The notes: generated by a model not told the origin, from the letters alone. A stretch of 64,000 bases of DNA from Methylovorus glucosotrophus (GCF_009858335.1 NZ_VMSE01000001.1:558001-622000), one strand, 5' to 3'; shown: positions 27,492 to 36,132, counted from the stretch's first letter. A program made the numbers and translations.

Positions 27492-27671
27492 ATGGCCGGC
27501 TCAAATAACCCCCATCGGGGCAGCAGTTTTGATGCTTTCCTGAAAAAGGAAGGTATATATGAAGAGGTTACTAAACGAGCTTTAACTAGAGTTGCAATTA
27601 TGCAGCGAGCTATTATTGCCCAATCGGCGCAGATCCATCATGTCAAAGAAAACAAGAATTCAAAAACTTGA
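27492..27671 (+). pseudogene. Fragment of an XRE-type antitoxin
   Basis: A 59-residue frame starting MAGSNNPHRGSSFDAFLKKE and continuing GIYEEVTKRALTRVA. This is the usual N-terminus of short XRE-type antitoxins (FDDFLxEEGILEE...), but the helix-turn-helix that should follow is missing: after about residue 45 the sequence changes and stops. It begins 7 bases after the preceding stop and overlaps the next gene by 32 bases in another frame. Either a remnant or a shortened form. Confidence 0.45.
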
Positions 27672-27909
27672 AGTTAAGAAATTGATCAACGCTTTGCCGG
27701 CAGCATTAATCCACCAATTGGATACTGAGGTGGGTGCACCTGGCCAAATTTTCCAGGCAGAAGACAAGCTTGTTATTACGCAGGCGCAGCTCAAAAAGCG
27801 TCCTACGCTGGGAGATTTGCTGGCACGCTGTGATCGCCAGTTTCCCGAGCCCGATTTATCTGGCTGGGATGAGCTCGATAGCCCACTGGTGGGAGTTGAG
27901 CTGATTTGA
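27640..27909 (+). CDS. MazE/ChpS-like antitoxin-type protein without visible toxin
   Basis: 89 residues. The C-terminal part (LGDLLARCDRQFPEPDLSGWDELDSPLVGVELI region) matches the toxin-wrapping tail of ChpS/MazE antitoxins, which typically read TLEELLAQCD...PVGREVW. The N-terminal AbrB-like DNA-binding part is degenerate (EVGAPGQIFQAEDKLVITQ). No MazF/ChpB-type toxin gene follows; the next gene encodes an unrelated secreted protein. Its start lies within the end of the preceding antitoxin fragment. Confidence 0.5.
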   Translation: MSKKTRIQKLEVKKLINALPAALIHQLDTEVGAPGQIFQAEDKLVITQAQLKKRPTLGDLLARCDRQFPEPDLSGWDELDSPLVGVELI

Positions 27910-27949
27910 GTAATTTAAAAAGCAGCAATATCGTCATTACGCCGACACA

Positions 27950-27980
27950 CAGCAAGCATTCAAGCTTGCTGATTTGCTTT
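27950..27980 (+). terminator. Weak intrinsic terminator after the antitoxin-like cluster
   Basis: CAGCAAGC, loop ATTCAA, GCTTGCTG followed by ATTTGCTTTC. A perfect 8-bp stem with a modest T-rich tail, about 40 bases after the stop at 27909. Confidence 0.45.
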
Positions 27981-28087
27981 CTGGTGTGATGAAATCACTC
28001 ATCTAAACCCATATCAAAAATTTTCATTTCAGAAGGGCTGTTTAATCGATGTTCATTCGGCTCAGGTTCTATTGCTAAAGGAAATAT

Positions 28088-28483
28088 ATGAGAAAAATAT
28101 TCTTGTCATTGGTGTTGTTCTTTTTGAGTTTTTCGTCTTTAGCAGGAGAGGATAGAACATTCGAAAGTCAGAGACTCTTATTGAGTGATAATATTTATTC
28201 AATATTAATTAAAGATAAATTATGTTCCTCAAAGAATGAATGTGCGAGTCGACAGTATTTTTTTTGCAGTCCGGCTACTAATGGAATAGATGTCAAGTTG
28301 TATGGGGTAACAAATAATAGGACGTTAGAGAAAATATTAAATTTGATAACAAAGAACTATTTAGAGGGTAAGGTTGGGCGATACACTTTTTCAGTATTTG
28401 AGATATCAAAGCAAGAAGATTTAAAGTTGTTTTTCTGGCAAAGCCCAAAACCAATTTACAAAGTAACATTTGAAAGGGAATAG
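28088..28483 (+). CDS. Secreted protein of unknown function
   Basis: 131 residues with a signal peptide (MRKIFLSLVLFFLSFSSLAG). The mature part has three cysteines and alternating charged segments; no family recognised. The gene is clearly AT-rich compared with its neighbours, suggesting a different origin. AAAGGAAATAT upstream supplies the ribosome-binding site. Confidence 0.55.
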   Translation: MRKIFLSLVLFFLSFSSLAGEDRTFESQRLLLSDNIYSILIKDKLCSSKNECASRQYFFCSPATNGIDVKLYGVTNNRTLEKILNLITKNYLEGKVGRYTFSVFEISKQEDLKLFFWQSPKPIYKVTFERE

Positions 28484-28586
28484 TCAACGAGGTTTGCTGC
28501 CCCTTTATGGACCCGGGATCGGCTCAGTCGCTTTGATTATGGGAGCCAGAGAATCAGAATTGGCTCCTTACTTCAGGAGGCGGAGG

Positions 28587-28826
28587 CTAAGCAGTCGGTT
28601 CAAGAGCTCCTGAAATGGATACAAGCGAAGAATTGACCTCTTTATTGAGATCCAGCATCAAGTCCATAACTCGACGCGATTCGTCTGCATTAAGAACGGA
28701 TTCATTGCATGCTGGGCAGAATCCCCCCGTAACATTCTGGATGGTATTCTTTTGCCCCTTATAGATATAAGGGGTATCTCTAGTATCACTAGCAAGCTCT
28801 GCTTGACCACAAATAGGACATTTCAT
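28587..28826 (-). CDS. MqsA/YgiT-type zinc-finger protein lacking the HTH domain
   Basis: 79 residues. The N-terminal domain of MqsA antitoxins is clear: MKCPICGQAELASDTRDTPY, then YKGQKNTIQNVTGGFCPACNESVL, with four cysteines (CxxC...CxxC) for zinc. RRVMDLMLDLNKEVNSSLV corresponds to the linker helix. The frame then stops where the C-terminal helix-turn-helix should begin. No MqsR-like toxin is found beside it. MqsA N-domains bind the toxin, so the fragment could still neutralise. Confidence 0.65.
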   Translation of the reverse strand: MKCPICGQAELASDTRDTPYIYKGQKNTIQNVTGGFCPACNESVLNADESRRVMDLMLDLNKEVNSSLVSISGALEPTA

Positions 28827-29231
28827 ATTAACCTCTCCAACTGAGATGGCACCTAGGCGCGATGTATAGGTATTGTGATCGTTAAGTACTTATTAGCAAA
28901 AGTGGCGCTGGTTCCTGAGTCATTGCAGGGCAATGCAGGATATTCTTGCTGCTTGCAAATATCTGCGCCAGAGGCTGGCGCAGGACTTCAAAAGTGTTGA
29001 TATTATCAACGCATTTAAAGCATTCCTTCCTAGTGCAGGATAGGCTATCGCCGGTATTTATGATATGTCATCATGAAAGTGCAATCTTGCGGTTATGAGT
29101 GAGGGTGTAGCTATGACTGCAGATGAGAGAAGATAATGTCAAAAATCGTATGAAAGAAGCTCACGGGGAACCAATTCCGTATTTCGGGAAATTTTAAGTA
29201 TTAACTCACTTTCTTGCATAATGAAGATTCT
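28827..29231. other. Intergenic stretch, no gene seen
   Basis: About 400 AT-rich bases between the MqsA-like gene and the zinc-ribbon gene. It holds the second copy of the GTTGATA-type palindrome (28996-29010), followed by a short sequence similar to that after the first copy. Otherwise nothing recognised on either strand. Confidence 0.5.
28996..29010. promoter_or_regulatory. Palindromic operator-like site, copy 2
   Basis: GTTGATATTATCAAC, the exact reverse complement of the site at 27159-27173. The following bases (GCATTTAAAGCATTCCTT) match those after the first copy with small changes. It may be the relic of another antitoxin promoter, or a second site for the same regulator. Confidence 0.45.
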
Positions 29232-30476
29232 ATGAATAGCGAAATTAATGAGTCAGACAATCTCAAAGAGAGGCAAGCGGCATTAATTAAGGCTATTAAA
29301 GATGGCACCGTTTCTCTACTTGATGGCGTAATGTCACCTGTTTCAAGATCTATAGCTAATCGACTAGGAACTGCACAATTTGATATGAATTCATGGTGGG
29401 TAGAAACGCCCACCAAATGGGAATGCCCTGCGTGCGGTCGATCTAAATTAGAAATTGCAAGATTGAATGCCAATGGAGAGATTATGTGCCACTTGGTAGA
29501 GCATCACGATCATATGAGGGATGTGTTAAAGCGTAGATTTCGAGAAATTTCAATCAATCGAGAAGACGTGATTGCTGACGAGCAAGCCGAGGGGTTCGCA
29601 AAACGTTCATCAATGATGATTGCTTCTTTTGAGAACACAATTGTGTGTGTTGATTGTAATAATGCTGACACTATCGCGAAAAAAGTGGCGAAGGCCCATA
29701 GTGACTTTTCATTTTCCCCGCAAGAGCTTCGCCAAATTATCAAACCGGTATCTAACCGATCACATAACATCGACAGGGAAGCTGCGAAAGCATTATGGAG
29801 AGAACGTGAGCGTACATTTGAGCTTAGATTAAGAATAGCTGATCGTATAGCGCAAATCGCTGCAAATAATGAGCATTGGTTTCAACCTGGGGGATGGGGG
29901 AGCACCTCAGAAAGCGTTTCTCGGACAGCTTCGGATATCATTTTCAGGTGGGGGGCTTATGGAGTTCAGCAAGAATTGAAAGGGCCGCGCAAAATCATAC
30001 CTAGTAGATCAATCTCAGCTTGGAGGCATACTCAATACCCTGCTATTAAAGAAACTCCCCATAAGAATGAGATTGAGCATGCAGGAGTTGTCGGGAATCC
30101 TCGTTTCTGGGCTGAACTTAATGAGGAATGGAAATGTCCGGGATGCCAAAGAAAAAAACGAGAATTGGTGCGAAAAAACAAAGATGGGGAATGGTCGTTT
30201 CCTGTGGGGAAAAGATTTTTGTTTAATACTGCGGCGCCGCGGTGCCGAGTTGATACACTTGCTTGTGGCGATTGTATAAAGGTCGCAGAGGATATGGGCA
30301 AAGAAGCTGCATTTATCGCAGGAAAGAAAATTCAAGGATTCGCTTCCAAGGTTAGTATTGATGAAGTACAACGATGTGTAATTCCTCGCGCGCACTCACG
30401 CCACAATATAAAAAATGAAGTTATTGAGGAAATTTTAGAAATCATCGCTCGCAGAATTATTTCGACTACAGATTGA
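29232..30476 (+). CDS. Protein with two zinc-ribbon/HNH-like units, function unknown
   Basis: 414 residues from ATG 29232 (a TTG at 29214 is possible). The protein is an internal duplication. Unit 1 has WECPACGRSKLEIARLNANG, then HLVEHHDHM and IVCVDCNNAD. Unit 2 has WKCPGCQRKKRELVRKNKDG, then a stretch without the histidines and LACGDCIKVA. Each unit is followed by a helix ending in SHNID or RHNIK. The CxxC...HH...CxxCN order of unit 1 recalls HNH nucleases; unit 2 has lost the HH. The gene lies beside a defence pair, so a nuclease role is conceivable but unproven. Confidence 0.6.
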   Translation: MNSEINESDNLKERQAALIKAIKDGTVSLLDGVMSPVSRSIANRLGTAQFDMNSWWVETPTKWECPACGRSKLEIARLNANGEIMCHLVEHHDHMRDVLKRRFREISINREDVIADEQAEGFAKRSSMMIASFENTIVCVDCNNADTIAKKVAKAHSDFSFSPQELRQIIKPVSNRSHNIDREAAKALWRERERTFELRLRIADRIAQIAANNEHWFQPGGWGSTSESVSRTASDIIFRWGAYGVQQELKGPRKIIPSRSISAWRHTQYPAIKETPHKNEIEHAGVVGNPRFWAELNEEWKCPGCQRKKRELVRKNKDGEWSFPVGKRFLFNTAAPRCRVDTLACGDCIKVAEDMGKEAAFIAGKKIQGFASKVSIDEVQRCVIPRAHSRHNIKNEVIEEILEIIARRIISTTD

Positions 30477-30851
30477 GACTAATCATATCTTCATGATTGG
30501 GATCGTAAAGAGGAGTCAGCATTGGTATAAGGCCGGTCGAGTTTAACTAAGCTATAACTTTGATCTGGCGCACTTTAGTTTTACTATGGTTTATCTTAAA
30601 GGCTACAAACGCTGTACAGTGCTTAGTTTTTTTAGTGTAATAAAAATTACGCTAAATTTCTGATATTAAATTAATATTGGCAACGGTTGATAGTGTTAAT
30701 TATTAATAATAATCAATTGTTTAATTGGTTATCAATCTACTCGCGAACAGTGCGGCTGGGGCCACTGCCGCAGACACGGAGCTAGAAAAAGCGCTGGGCC
30801 AGCGCAGGGCGAGCCAACAGAGCGGCAGGAAAAAAAAGCGGGGAGACGACG
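30477..30851. other. Intergenic stretch with an internal copy of the island right end
   Basis: No gene seen. The left 260 bases are AT-rich and contain the right-end repeat (30622-30736). At about 30737 the composition switches abruptly to G+C-rich, running into the OLD-nuclease gene. The switch point coincides with where an att core would be expected. Confidence 0.6.
30622..30736 (+). repeat. Internal copy of the island right-end sequence
   Basis: About 115 bases similar to 38127-38241, including the shared runs CAATTACGCTAAAT/AAATTACGCTAAAT and TGATATTAAATTAAT. At the outer copy the repeat is directly followed by the tRNA-derived att core; here it is followed by TCTACTCGCGAACAG, only faintly like the core, and then G+C-rich DNA. 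It is best read as an old element end. Confidence 0.75.
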
Positions 30852-32807
30852 GTGTACATTTCCGAAATTTATGCGAGCGGCTTCCGTTGTTTCGATACGG
30901 CCGCACCTTTGCAGCTTAAGCTCTCGCCTGGTCTCAATATTCTCGTGGGACCGAACGACGCCGGAAAGAGTGCGATTATCGATGCGGCTCGCTACGTACT
31001 GTGGACCCGTGGCGACGACTATATCCGCCCGGACGAGCAAGATTTTCACGTCGACGCCGATGGCGCACGGGGGTGCGACTTCATCGTTCGCTGCACCTTC
31101 GACGATCTCAGCGCAGATGAAGAGGCTCGGTTCCTTGAATGGTGCGCCAACGAAAAGGGAAAGCTCCGTCTCCACGTCTGTATGCGGGGTGCTCGGCGCG
31201 TTTCTCCTGGCGGTGGCAGCATCATATCCAGCCAGCACCGCGCCGGCGCCGAAGGCGAAGGCTTGCCGCTCGATGGAGAACTGCGCGAGTATCTGAAGGC
31301 CACCTATCTCAAGCCTCTGCGAGACGCCGAGCGCGAGATGCGAGCAGGGCGCCGTTCTCGGCTGTCGCGGATTCTCGGTGCGATGCCTACGATGGGACTG
31401 CAAAGCAAACCCGCCGCGCAAGGCGGGGATGCAACGCTCCATGACACGCTCACTGCGGCTGATGTGGCGGTCCGAAACAACGCTGCGGTTGGCGGCATCG
31501 CCAGCAGCGTCAACACCGATTTCCTCGACAAGCTGTCATTCGTGGACGATCGTCTCGTTGCAACGCTGGACCTGGGCGCTGGCGGTTCGTTCGATCAGAT
31601 TCTTGAACGGTTCGAACTCTACCTGAATGCCAAGGCGGGCACCGAGCGTGTCCAGCGCGGTCTGGGCTACAACAACCTGCTATTCATGGCCGCGGAGCTG
31701 TTGTTACTCCAATCCCATCCCGATCAGGTGCCATTTTTGCTGATCGAGGAGCCCGAGGCGCATCTGCATCCGCAGCACCAGACGCTCTTCATGGAAGTGC
31801 TCGCGGCCCGTGCCGCCAAGCCCGACCCCGACAAGGGCGAGGTCCATCAGCAGGTCCAGGTGCTACTGACCACCCATAGCCCTCAGCTTGCGGCCGGCGC
31901 TGAGCTTGAGACCATGACGATGATCGTCGGTCACCGCGCCTTCCCGCTGGGAGCTGCCCATACCCGACTCGAGGTGGACGACTATGAGTTCCTTCGTCGA
32001 TTCCTCGATGCCACTAAGGCCAACCTGTTCTTCGCCCGTGCACTGATTGTCGTTGAAGGTGACGGCGAGCATCTGTTATTGCCGGCAATCGCCGAGAAGC
32101 TTGGCCGTCCGCTCAGCCGCCACGGTGTGTCGATCATCAATGTCGGTCACCGCGGCTTATTCCGCTATAGCCGGATTCTGCAGCGTATGGCCGGGGACGT
32201 GATCCCGGTGCCAGTGGCGTTGATCCCCGACAGGGACATCCCTCCGTCTGAGGCGAAAGGCCTTGTCGGGGAGCGCAAGACCGAGAACGAGTTGACGCCA
32301 GACGAGATTGCAGCGAAGCTGAAGACGCTGCGGCGCGACGTCGGAGATCCCGTCGACGCTTTTATCGCCGATAGCTGGACACTTGAGTTCGATCTCGCGC
32401 TCCGACCTGAGCTTGCCGAGAGCGTTCACCAGGCCGTCCAACTTGCCAAGACCAGCAGTCGCAAGCCTGAGTGGCTGGCGAAAATCGGGAAGATGGCCAG
32501 CGAAACCTACGCGGGCTGGAAAGCGGCTGGGCTCTCAGCGACCGATATCGCAGTCAAAATCTACCAGCCTATATACGACAAAGAGGCCTCCAAGGCAGAG
32601 GTCGCCGAGCAACTCGCTGCAATATTGCGTAAGCGCGACGATACGGCGGAGCAGATGGGCAATCGGCTCCCGCCCTACCTTGTACGCGCGATCCACTACG
32701 TCACGGGGGGCTATGTCCCCGGGACACCGGCCATCGCTCCCGAGCCGGATGTCGAAGGCGAAGAAATCGTTGCCAAGATAGACGGCGCGGCGGAGGGGGA
32801 GGTGTAG
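30852..32807 (+). CDS. OLD-family ATPase/TOPRIM nuclease, GajA-like (Gabija defence)
   Basis: 651 residues. The N-terminal ABC-type ATPase has Walker A GPNDAGKSA (about 33-41) and Walker B/H-region LIEEPEAHLHP (about 296-306), with LLTTHSPQLAAG after it. The C-terminal TOPRIM nuclease domain has the glutamate in LIVVEGDGEHLLLP (about 397-410) and the acidic PDRDI (about 457-461). A class 2 OLD nuclease directly followed by a UvrD-like helicase is the Gabija layout. It is somewhat longer than GajA of Bacillus. GTG 30852 has a GGGGAGA site. Third codon positions are G/C-rich, unlike the surroundings, so it is foreign. Confidence 0.82.
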   Translation: MYISEIYASGFRCFDTAAPLQLKLSPGLNILVGPNDAGKSAIIDAARYVLWTRGDDYIRPDEQDFHVDADGARGCDFIVRCTFDDLSADEEARFLEWCANEKGKLRLHVCMRGARRVSPGGGSIISSQHRAGAEGEGLPLDGELREYLKATYLKPLRDAEREMRAGRRSRLSRILGAMPTMGLQSKPAAQGGDATLHDTLTAADVAVRNNAAVGGIASSVNTDFLDKLSFVDDRLVATLDLGAGGSFDQILERFELYLNAKAGTERVQRGLGYNNLLFMAAELLLLQSHPDQVPFLLIEEPEAHLHPQHQTLFMEVLAARAAKPDPDKGEVHQQVQVLLTTHSPQLAAGAELETMTMIVGHRAFPLGAAHTRLEVDDYEFLRRFLDATKANLFFARALIVVEGDGEHLLLPAIAEKLGRPLSRHGVSIINVGHRGLFRYSRILQRMAGDVIPVPVALIPDRDIPPSEAKGLVGERKTENELTPDEIAAKLKTLRRDVGDPVDAFIADSWTLEFDLALRPELAESVHQAVQLAKTSSRKPEWLAKIGKMASETYAGWKAAGLSATDIAVKIYQPIYDKEASKAEVAEQLAAILRKRDDTAEQMGNRLPPYLVRAIHYVTGGYVPGTPAIAPEPDVEGEEIVAKIDGAAEGEV

Positions 32808-32811
32808 CTTC

Positions 32812-34803
32812 ATGTTCGAGATCCTGCCGCTAACGCCCGAACTGCTTGCCGAACTTGGCGATGAGCTGGGCGGTTGCGATTTCACCGATCCGAGCCAGAC
32901 CGACTTCTTGGCAAAAGCCATCTCATGCGATGTTCAGGCGGCGCCCGGCAATGGTAAGACGACGCTGTTGGCGGCGAAGCTCGCGTTGCTTTCGCGCAAC
33001 TGGTTGACCCGCAGGCGAGGCGTCTGCGTGATCTCGCATACCAATGCCGCACGGACGGAGGTCCAAGACCTAATCGCCCGCCACCCGACCGCGGCACGGC
33101 TGATCACCTATCCCCATTTTACCGGCACGGTCACGGCTTTTATAAACCAGTACCTTGCATTGCCTTACCTCCGTGGCATGGGCTGGAGCGTGCGTCAGAT
33201 TGATGACGACGCCTTCGCGGCGGAGGCGTTGCGCCGATATCCGGGTTGGGGCGTCCTCGACAACCTTGCCAAGAACAAGAAGCTCAAACTGAAGCGGAGG
33301 CTCGAAGAGTGGATTGCGTTCCTCGATTTGGATCCGGAGTTTACTGACATACGTGCAGAGCCCAAGGCCCTCGCAGTGCGGTGTCGCAAAGGACAATGGG
33401 GCTCCCACACCGATTGCGGGAAGGCCCTCGAGTCCCTAAAAGCCTCGATGGTCCGGAGCGGACTCTATCGCTACCCCGATATGACCGCGCTCGCGTGGCG
33501 TGCGATCCTTGAAAACCCGGCTCTTGCTGAGCGGCTGCGTGATCGATTCCCGCTCGTCATTCTTGATGAGGCGCAGGATACTCATGGCGAGCAGCTCCGA
33601 CTGCTGGAGCATGTCTTCAAGCAGGACGGGACAGCGTTCCAACGCCTCGGGGACAGCAATCAAACGCTCTACGAGGACTATGGAGCATCCCCGGCCTATT
33701 GGATGCCAGGCCCCGGCTGCATCCCTCTGGATACCAGCCGTAGGTTCGGTGGGGAGATCGCCGGTTTTGCAAGCCGACTCACCGCGCGCCAGGCTCAGAC
33801 GATTGTGGGCTTGGGCATACGGCCGGCGTCGCGAGTGATATTCCTGTTCGACGAGGATACAATCGGTGGGGTTCTCGGAGCCTTCGCAGATGAAGCGCGC
33901 GCGCTGTGGGGCGACGATTGCAGCAGGCGCGACGTCTGGGCGGTCGCATCGCGTCACAATCTTCCCGGCAAGAAGGGGGCGTGGAAGCCTAAGAGTCTCG
34001 TCGACTATCATCCGGCGTATCGCAGCGAAGCTGGTTCTCGCGAGAAGGCCAACCTCCTTTGCCGGCAGCTTCAGAAGGCTGCGGTACACCATGCCTCATC
34101 GCGCCCTCCTGCTGAGGTCAGCGAGATGCTCGCAGTCGGCATTTCCGGTTTGGCGCGCGCCTATGGGTGGAGGGCGGCGAATGATCGTCCGATTACTGCG
34201 CACAATGTGTGGGCGGCGCTATCGCATCGCGACCTCGCGTTGCCGCGCGCTGTTCGCCGACTTTTGCGGGACCATGTACTTGCCGGCGATGCCGTCTGGG
34301 ATCAGGGAGCATGGCAGGTGTTTATGGAACAGTTGCTGCCCCTCTTCGCCCCGCATCCTGATGGCGCCGAGGGTGATGTCGCCGGATTTTGCGGATTCGT
34401 CTCCGAGCAAAAGGCCGACCTTACCGACCCTGAACGCCGCTCCACGAAACAGGTGCGGTTCGACGAACTCACACTGCGGCTGGGATCGATCCACTCGGTC
34501 AAGGGAAAGAGCGTGGACGGGATTCTCGTTGTCGAGAGCGAGATATGGAAAGGCAGCAGCGCAGACGAGCAGTGCATCGATCTTACCACGGTGCTTCCCC
34601 GCGCATTCGGCGTTACTGACCAGCCATTTACGGGGGTGGGGCTCACCGCCGCGACAAATGTTTTCGTGGGTGTAACTCGACCGCGGGAATTGCTTGGCCT
34701 GGCGTTGCGCAAATCCGAAGCAGCGGCGCTGATAGGGCCTGCCATGGCTCAAGGGTGGAAAATCGTTGACCTTGTGGCCCAGGCTGCGGTGTTGAAGAAA
34801 TGA
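32812..34803 (+). CDS. UvrD/Rep-family helicase, GajB-like (Gabija defence)
   Basis: 663 residues, 4 bases after the OLD nuclease and with the same G+C-rich codon use. SF1 helicase motifs: Q-like start DPSQTDFLAK, Walker A QAAPGNGKTTLLAAK (about 41-55), Walker B VILDEAQDTHGEQ (about 246-258), motif III GDSNQTLYEDYG, and motif V-like IHSVKGKSVDG (about 559-569). AAPGNGKTT replaces the usual AGAGTGKT but keeps GKT. In Gabija, GajB senses or unwinds DNA for the GajA nuclease. Longer than the founding GajB (about 500), so a divergent subtype is likely. Confidence 0.8.
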   Translation: MFEILPLTPELLAELGDELGGCDFTDPSQTDFLAKAISCDVQAAPGNGKTTLLAAKLALLSRNWLTRRRGVCVISHTNAARTEVQDLIARHPTAARLITYPHFTGTVTAFINQYLALPYLRGMGWSVRQIDDDAFAAEALRRYPGWGVLDNLAKNKKLKLKRRLEEWIAFLDLDPEFTDIRAEPKALAVRCRKGQWGSHTDCGKALESLKASMVRSGLYRYPDMTALAWRAILENPALAERLRDRFPLVILDEAQDTHGEQLRLLEHVFKQDGTAFQRLGDSNQTLYEDYGASPAYWMPGPGCIPLDTSRRFGGEIAGFASRLTARQAQTIVGLGIRPASRVIFLFDEDTIGGVLGAFADEARALWGDDCSRRDVWAVASRHNLPGKKGAWKPKSLVDYHPAYRSEAGSREKANLLCRQLQKAAVHHASSRPPAEVSEMLAVGISGLARAYGWRAANDRPITAHNVWAALSHRDLALPRAVRRLLRDHVLAGDAVWDQGAWQVFMEQLLPLFAPHPDGAEGDVAGFCGFVSEQKADLTDPERRSTKQVRFDELTLRLGSIHSVKGKSVDGILVVESEIWKGSSADEQCIDLTTVLPRAFGVTDQPFTGVGLTAATNVFVGVTRPRELLGLALRKSEAAALIGPAMAQGWKIVDLVAQAAVLKK

Positions 34804-34908
34804 GTGCTCGTGTCCAGAGGAGGGTGCAGCAGACTACAAACAGTGTCCAAAAGATTTTTTCGCCGTGACCAACCGATATCCAAGAGGAACAACTGTAGTG
34901 CGTCTTGG

Positions 34909-35334
34909 TTATTCTTCAGCGAAATAATTATCGATGCTCAAAGGCATTCCATAGCTGCCTATTTCAGTTAATAATTTCGGAGATAGAGTAGGACCGCCGT
35001 TAAAGCTGGCTTGGAAATGACCGCACCACCATAGCCCATCAAACTCATGGGCAAGAGTAATAACTTCAGTTTTTCTGGATCTCAAACTTTTAAGAAGGAA
35101 ATCCAAGCCATCTTCCAAAGACTCCCACTCCGGCTTGAATCCACCCTCTCCTTGTCCGTTGTATCCCCAATATGGGAGGCGTTTGCTTATAGTTGACTGG
35201 TTTTGCAATTGGCTAAATGCCTTACTCGGCCGTAAATTCAATCGAGCTGAGATTTCAGATGGCTCCAATTGATCACCTGAGAATCTCAGTTCTACTGTGT
35301 AGAGATGACCTTGTACTTTTTTATCTTGACTCAT
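34909..35334 (-). CDS. DUF4279-like protein
   Basis: 141 residues from ATG 35334 (GGTGACACC upstream). VELRFSGDQLEPSEISARLNLRPSKAF is the opening of DUF4279 domains, and a WESLEDGLDFLLKSL helix follows. The frame stays open to 35463, adding a 43-residue leader with CQCGDT that overlaps the next gene's end; this longer form cannot be excluded. DUF4279 proteins often occur among polymorphic-toxin immunity genes. Function unknown. Confidence 0.55.
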   Translation of the reverse strand: MSQDKKVQGHLYTVELRFSGDQLEPSEISARLNLRPSKAFSQLQNQSTISKRLPYWGYNGQGEGGFKPEWESLEDGLDFLLKSLRSRKTEVITLAHEFDGLWWCGHFQASFNGGPTLSPKLLTEIGSYGMPLSIDNYFAEE

Positions 35335-35435
35335 GGTGTCACCACATTGGCAGGAATCGTTGGCCAAAGAGGTGGAGCCAATGAAGGTAGCATCCGGAGG
35401 CATCGGTAAACCAAGTAGGCGGTCCCTTATAATAT

Positions 35436-35726
35436 TTAAAGTCCAGCCATTCTTTTCCACCATTCATCACTGTTATATTCATCTGGAATATCATCTTCTG
35501 GCTCAATCCCCAATTCATCTAATTGCTCAAACCATAACTCCCTCAATGTCGAAGGTAATTTGGTCCCGCACCATGGACAGAAACTTATTTGCTGAATACT
35601 GTTTTCATTTTTGTAAAGAATTCCATACTCACGGAACTTAGGGGTATATCGAATCGATAATTCTCCTCTAGCTAAATGAACGCTCATATTCTGACAGCAA
35701 TGCTTATCTTTTTTATAGTCCATCAA
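35436..35726 (-). CDS. DUF6980-like small zinc-site protein
   Basis: 96 residues with a pair of cysteines near the start (HCCQNM) and FCPWCGTKLP near the middle, a likely zinc site. The end ELGIEPEDDIPDEYNSDEWW is acidic. The pattern HCC...CPWCG...L...W matches small proteins I recall as DUF6980. It is upstream of the DUF4279-like gene on the same strand and probably co-transcribed. Function unknown. Confidence 0.55.
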   Translation of the reverse strand: MMDYKKDKHCCQNMSVHLARGELSIRYTPKFREYGILYKNENSIQQISFCPWCGTKLPSTLRELWFEQLDELGIEPEDDIPDEYNSDEWWKRMAGL

Positions 35727-35853
35727 GTACTCTCGTTGCAGCGCCTTGAGACCTCATTCTCAACTACCACCATTCTTCAGCCTGATATAACAGCTTTCTG
35801 AGACTGGCTTGCTTAATACTTTGAAGATCATAAATGCCTTCTCGACTTGCTTC

Positions 35854-36093
35854 TTACTGCGGCTGTATGTTTACAGCTCCATCTGCACAATGCAAAAAAC
35901 CAAGCTCTTCGGTTTTAATCATTACTCCGGTTAAATAGCCACCCCCAACCAGCTCATCTTTAATAAGCCAATAGTCATATCCCTCAAGGCACTTCCACGA
36001 ATCAAAGTCGCAAACAACAATACCAACAGTATCGAAATCTATTCTGACAAAATCACCCAATTGGATTTTTTTCAAACTTTGAGAGTAGTTCAT
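35854..36093 (-). CDS. Small hypothetical protein
   Basis: About 79 residues (MNYSQSLKKIQLGDFVRIDF...). Beta-rich, with LGDFVRIDFDTVGIVVCDFD and a polar acidic surface, compatible with an SH3-like barrel. The frame is open to 36132 with a GTG start that sits too close to its AGGAG to be convincing. Not recognised. Confidence 0.4.
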   Translation of the reverse strand: MNYSQSLKKIQLGDFVRIDFDTVGIVVCDFDSWKCLEGYDYWLIKDELVGGGYLTGVMIKTEELGFLHCADGAVNIQPQ

Positions 36094-36132
36094 AGTTGAC
36101 TCATTTTGCAAAGGGAGCGGTAAGAATGGCAC

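Noticed and set aside
28542..28567. Hairpin GGAGCCA/TGGCTCC as a terminator
   Set aside because: Only a 7-bp stem with a 12-base loop and no T-run on either strand.
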